From an uncultured Desulfobulbaceae bacterium (lineage in GTDB: Bacteria; Desulfobacterota; Desulfobulbia; Desulfobulbales; Desulfobulbaceae): a DNA stretch of 10,226 nt. Numbering within the stretch: position 1 is the stretch's first letter; every line of letters begins with the position of its first letter. A model generated the notes under the pieces. It made no database searches and had not been told where the DNA came from. It saw only the letters and a program-made list of their open reading frames with translations. Of the stretch, positions 8,245 through 10,226 are shown in pieces. Location of the stretch: contig CALZIH010000074.1 of assembly GCA_945787305.1 (NCBI GenBank), positions 1 through 10,226 on the forward strand, in the 5' to 3' direction. Made by a program: the position numbers and the translations under genes.

Positions 8245-8272
8245 TTGGACATTTTACGAGTCCATCAACGTT
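8245..8272 (+). repeat. Imperfect direct repeat, unit 1
   Basis: Three blocks in order, TTGGACA (8245-8251), CGAGTC (8257-8262) and CAACGTT (8266-8272), recur at 8351-8374 in the same order and orientation. The spacers are five and three bases here against two and two there. All 20 block bases are identical. Unit 1 also contains a 5-bp inverted pair, TGGAC/GTCCA (8246-8264). The unit lies upstream of the waaA promoter on one side and of the isomerase gene on the other, so a regulator-binding or repeat-element origin are both possible. Confidence 0.55.
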
Positions 8273-8278
8273 AACGTT
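8267..8278. promoter_or_regulatory. Perfect 12-bp palindrome, possible operator
   Basis: AACGTTAACGTT is its own reverse complement and is two copies of the palindrome AACGTT. It overlaps the end of the first direct-repeat unit, and a third AACGTT ends the second unit (8369-8374). It is about 70 bases upstream of the predicted waaA transcription start, where an activator or repressor could bind. No binding protein can be named. Confidence 0.35.
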
Positions 8279-8350
8279 TCTGCAATCAGTGGCCTCCCGA
8301 AGAGCACTCTCCCTTTTAGAGCATACACAAATCGGACTATTTAAACAGGA

Positions 8351-8374
8351 TTGGACACCCGAGTCAACAACGTT
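8351..8374 (+). repeat. Imperfect direct repeat, unit 2
   Basis: This is the second occurrence of TTGGACA (8351-8357), CGAGTC (8360-8365) and CAACGTT (8368-8374). It starts 106 bases after unit 1. Unlike unit 1 it lacks the following AACGTT that completes the 12-bp palindrome, and its GTCC arm is reduced to GTC. It ends about 36 bases upstream of the TTGACA of the candidate isomerase promoter. Confidence 0.55.
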
Positions 8375-8410
8375 CGGATCAAAAACCGGTAAAACCTGTT
8401 GCAGTTTTTC

Positions 8411-8439
8411 TTGACAAGCCGACCAGTGCCTTGTAAGCA
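8411..8439 (+). promoter_or_regulatory. Candidate promoter for the prolyl isomerase gene
   Basis: A perfect TTGACA -35 lies at 8411-8416. At 17-bp spacing the -10 is TAAGCA (8434-8439), which is poor, so the promoter is probably weak or activator-assisted, or the true -10 is elsewhere. A start near 8446 would leave a leader of about 34 bases with the ribosome site at 8466-8471. Confidence 0.35.
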
Positions 8440-8479
8440 ACCGAGATTATCTGTAAACATTTTACAAGAGGCAGAAGCA

Positions 8480-9520
8480 ATGACCCGACTCACTAAACCC
8501 CTGTTTTTTCTGCTGGCAGCACTTCTCTGCTGCAGCGGACAGCCATTACAAGCAAAGGATAACAAAATGAATGACGGACTGTACGCAAAAATCAAAACCA
8601 GCAAGGGCGACATACTGCTCAACCTCTACTACGACAAGACCCCGTTGACGGTGATCAACTTTGTCAGTCTAGCCGAGGGCTCCATGTATCTTGGCGGAAC
8701 GGATAAGGCGACCGGCATACCTTTTTACGACGACCTTAAATTTCACCGGGTCATCAACGACTTCATGATCCAGGGAGGTTGCCCCCTTGGCACCGGAACC
8801 GGTGGCCCTGGTTATACCTTTGCCGATGAATGCTTGCCTGAATTACGCTTTGACAAACCGGGCCTGCTGGCCATGGCCAACGCAGGGCCTGGCACCAACG
8901 GCAGCCAGTTTTTCATTACCCATGTCCCCACCCCCCATTTAAACGGTAAACACACTATTTTCGGTCATGTCGTTGAAGGTCAGGATGTGGTTGACAAGAT
9001 AGAGCAGAATGACACCGTTGAACATGTCGAAATACTCCGGGTCGGTACCGATGCGGAGAGCTTTGCAACTGGACAGCCGGCCTTTGACAAGGCAGAAGCA
9101 GCAATCGAAGGAAACAAGGAAAAGGCCGCCCAGGAAGGACAGGACAAGATCATCAAAATGATCAAGGATAAATGGCCGGAAGCTCGCTTTACCCACACCG
9201 GTATGTATTTTATCGTCACCAAAGAAGGGGAAGGCGACAAACCACAGGCGGGCAACACCATTACCGCCCATTATACCGGCAAGCTGCTCGAAAACGGCCG
9301 CAAATTTGACTCATCCTACGATCGTGGCGAACCCATCAAATTTGAGGTTGGCGTCGGCCGGGTCATTCGCGGCTGGGATGAAGCGCTCATCCACATGAAA
9401 CGGGGAGAAAAACGCACCCTGATTATTCCGCCTAAACTGGCCTACGGCGAGCGAGGGGCCGGCGGCGTCATCCCGCCAAACGCTTGGCTGGTCTTTGACG
9501 TGGAGCTGGTCGACTTTTAA
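8480..9520 (+). CDS. Secreted dual prolyl isomerase: cyclophilin-FKBP fusion
   Basis: A 346-residue peptidyl-prolyl cis-trans isomerase joining two unrelated folds. Residues 1-25 look like a Sec signal peptide with cleavage after LQA. There is no good lipobox, so a soluble periplasmic protein is likely. The cyclophilin domain (about 33-195) has FHR with catalytic R90, FMIQGG (95-100), NGSQFFIT (140-147) and HLNGKHTIFG (153-162). A charged helical linker follows (about 198-235). The FKBP domain (about 240-346) keeps the FKBP12 pocket residues as Y265, F276, D277, V295, I296, W299, Y322 and F339, so both active sites look functional. The ATG at 8480 is preferred: it opens the signal peptide and has AAGAGG at 8466-8471, eight bases upstream. 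The frame is open back to 8399 but that stretch lacks family similarity. It is monocistronic, with its own terminator. Confidence 0.93.
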   Translation: MTRLTKPLFFLLAALLCCSGQPLQAKDNKMNDGLYAKIKTSKGDILLNLYYDKTPLTVINFVSLAEGSMYLGGTDKATGIPFYDDLKFHRVINDFMIQGGCPLGTGTGGPGYTFADECLPELRFDKPGLLAMANAGPGTNGSQFFITHVPTPHLNGKHTIFGHVVEGQDVVDKIEQNDTVEHVEILRVGTDAESFATGQPAFDKAEAAIEGNKEKAAQEGQDKIIKMIKDKWPEARFTHTGMYFIVTKEGEGDKPQAGNTITAHYTGKLLENGRKFDSSYDRGEPIKFEVGVGRVIRGWDEALIHMKRGEKRTLIIPPKLAYGERGAGGVIPPNAWLVFDVELVDF

Positions 9521-9550
9521 TTTCCTCTGCTCCCTCAAAAAAAATACAAG

Positions 9551-9576
9551 GCGGGTCTTCGGACCCGCTTTTTTTT
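9551..9576 (+). terminator. Rho-independent terminator of the isomerase gene
   Basis: A 7-bp GC-rich stem, GCGGGTC (9551-9557) with GACCCGC (9562-9568), closes a TTCG loop and is followed by eight T residues (9569-9576). It starts 30 bases after the stop codon. An A-run at 9537-9544 lies a few bases upstream of the stem, so weak activity in the other direction is conceivable, but no minus-strand gene ends there. Confidence 0.93.
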
Positions 9577-9630
9577 GCTCTTCGTCTCTTTGCTGCTGTA
9601 GACCTTGTTACAATTTTCTTGCATTCACTT

Positions 9631-9656
9631 TCGGTGTCGTAAAAAGCCTCGCCACC
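9631..9656 (-). repeat. 26-bp dispersed repeat, copy 2
   Basis: This copy is identical to 8167-8192 except at one base and has the same orientation. The two copies bracket the isomerase gene. On the minus strand both are preceded by GTGTTATA: 21 bases from the core edge here (9684-9677) and 15 bases at copy 1 (8214-8207). Here the promoter-like hexamer is TATATG rather than TATAAT. The similarity beyond the 26 bp is patchy and would need gaps, so the full element boundaries are unclear. Confidence 0.8.
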
Positions 9657-9736
9657 AATGACCGATAAAACTTTCATATAACACGCATAACGAAGTTGCC
9701 ATCAGCCGCTCCAACCTTAAGAGATATATTTATATT

Positions 9737-9764
9737 TTGAAATTCCAGGTGTTCATGATAGAAT
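9737..9764 (+). promoter_or_regulatory. Orphan sigma70-like promoter
   Basis: TTGAAA (9737-9742) and TAGAAT (9759-9764) are separated by 16 bases, and each matches the consensus at five of six positions. Transcription would begin near 9771 and run into the stretch with two palindromes at 9815-9849. No plus-strand gene follows inside the window; the ATG at 9771 opens only an 8-codon frame. It may serve a small RNA, a gene beyond 10226, or be a chance match in AT-rich DNA. Confidence 0.35.
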
Positions 9765-9786
9765 TTTTTTATGCGGAGACAACATG

Positions 9787-9795
9787 ACCTGACCT
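9787..9795 (+). repeat. Short inverted repeat, left arm of a possible 400-bp element
   Basis: ACCTGACCT here is matched by its reverse complement AGGTCAGGT at 10176-10184. The pair delimits 398 bases. The bases inside each arm are also loosely alike (a GAAC/CGAA-rich run). Nine bases could pair by chance, so element status is tentative. Confidence 0.3.
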
Positions 9796-9814
9796 GAGAA
9801 CCCGAACATAATCA

Positions 9815-9829
9815 GTAGACAACGTCTAC
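9815..9829. repeat. Palindrome with 6-bp arms and 3-base centre
   Basis: GTAGACAACGTCTAC consists of perfect 6-bp arms around AAC. It is followed five bases later by a second palindrome of identical geometry (9835-9849). Such 15-bp dyads could be operator sites or small hairpins in a transcript from the promoter at 9737-9764. Confidence 0.4.
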
Positions 9830-9834
9830 AGGTT

Positions 9835-9849
9835 TTAAGGGTGCCTTAA
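9835..9849. repeat. Second 6-3-6 palindrome
   Basis: TTAAGGGTGCCTTAA has perfect 6-bp arms around GTG. Its inner 11 bases, AAGGGTGCCTT (9837-9847), recur exactly at 10143-10153. Confidence 0.4.
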
Positions 9850-10142
9850 GATCGCAGCGGCCGCCTCTGGGATATGGCTTAATAACCCAACTCGCTGAAT
9901 CCATATCGATAGCAGGTTTTCTGTTGTCGGTATGTGGAATTGAACTCTTTGCGGCTGAGTTTGATCGAGAAATCTTGACAAAATCCCAGAACAGCTTGTA
10001 TGCAACATTGAGGAATTCAATGGCAAGCAGGATTTTTCCAACCAGATTGCCAGATAAGATGACGTTGCCCTGACGACCCCGCAGAGTACAAAGTGTCCCT
10101 TGTACGTGGTTGTCAAGTGGTGGCGGAATGGTTGAATAACAA

Positions 10143-10153
10143 AAGGGTGCCTT
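10143..10153. repeat. Second copy of AAGGGTGCCTT
   Basis: An exact 11-base match to 9837-9847, 306 bases away. The flanks differ (TTAAGG arm at the left copy, AAAAGG here), so the outer arm bases are not conserved. The motif is nearly palindromic, so the pair may be read as a direct or an inverted repeat. Confidence 0.35.
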
Positions 10154-10175
10154 GAAAAATAAGGATTTTCGTTCG

Positions 10176-10184
10176 AGGTCAGGT
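10176..10184 (-). repeat. Short inverted repeat, right arm of a possible 400-bp element
   Basis: AGGTCAGGT is the reverse complement of 9787-9795. It lies 22 bases outside the AAGGGTGCCTT copy at 10143-10153; the left arm lies 41 bases outside its own copy. The order arm, AAGG-CCTT motif, AAGG-CCTT motif, arm is therefore mirror-like. Confidence 0.3.
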
Positions 10185-10226
10185 AAGCGAAGACTCCGAG
10201 GCATGCGAATAATTTTACCACAGGCA

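Larger units (their letters stand above)
9577..10226. other. 650 bases with no gene I can name
   Basis: After the terminator no frame resembles a known family. Two overlapping minus-strand frames in 9812-10226 stay open to the right edge (130 and 128 codons from their first starts). Neither has a clear ribosome site or a motif I recognise, and two equally long frames over one stretch suggest chance or decayed coding sequence. A piece such as NLVGKILLAIEFLNVAYKLFWDF in the longer frame is hydrophobic but not diagnostic. The region contains the second 26-bp repeat, an orphan promoter, two palindromes and two pairs of short repeats listed separately. A degenerate insertion-sequence remnant is my leading guess, with low confidence. 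Confidence 0.35.

Noticed and set aside
8296..8325. Two AGAGCA hexamers in the divergent region
   Set aside because: Too short to distinguish from chance and not symmetrical with other elements.
8234..8440. 68-codon minus-strand frame in the waaA-isomerase divergent region
   Set aside because: No ribosome site or family features, and it covers promoter elements and the duplicated motif.
8399..8479. 27-codon upstream extension of the isomerase frame
   Set aside because: It precedes a proper signal peptide with its own ribosome site and shows no protein-like character.
9468..9677. 69-codon minus-strand frame over the isomerase 3' end
   Set aside because: It crosses the strong terminator and antisense coding sequence; its start is the repeat flank. 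Probably spurious.

Overview
The window looks like an ordinary chromosomal segment from a Gram-negative, sulfate-reducer-like bacterium. My best guess is Desulfobacterota, possibly near the Desulfobulbales. I judge this from gene content (Kdo transferase for LPS, FtsH, CarAB, FolP), protein flavour and mid-range base composition. It is an inference, not a search result. I see no CRISPR array, tRNA, rRNA or complete mobile element, and no clear novel multi-gene system. The less ordinary material is non-coding: repeats and palindromes in the 8.2-8.5 kb divergent region and in the last 650 bases.

Layout. The minus strand carries, in transcription order, waaA (start near 8131), carA and carB. These lie 41 and 62 bases apart and probably form one operon led by an extended -10 promoter near 8205-8213. 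A 364-base gap follows, then ftsH (TTG start at 2027), a terminator-like hairpin at 91-125, and the first 24 codons of folP running off the left edge. The plus strand carries one gene, a secreted two-domain prolyl isomerase (8480-9520) with a cyclophilin domain followed by an FKBP domain. It ends at a textbook UUCG-loop terminator. Bases 9577-10226 hold no gene I can name. They contain a second copy of a 26-bp repeat, an orphan sigma70-like promoter, two small palindromes, and paired short repeats that may bound a roughly 400-bp degenerate element.

How the genes fit together. CarA and CarB form carbamoyl-phosphate synthetase, feeding pyrimidine and arginine synthesis. WaaA consumes CMP-Kdo, which is made from CTP, so its linkage with carAB has a plausible metabolic logic. 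FtsH is the membrane quality-control protease; in E. coli it also limits LPS synthesis by degrading LpxC. The ftsH-folP order is widespread in bacteria. The isomerase is a periplasmic folding factor and is divergently transcribed from the waaA operon across a 287-base region that carries a repeat, a palindrome and duplicated motifs.
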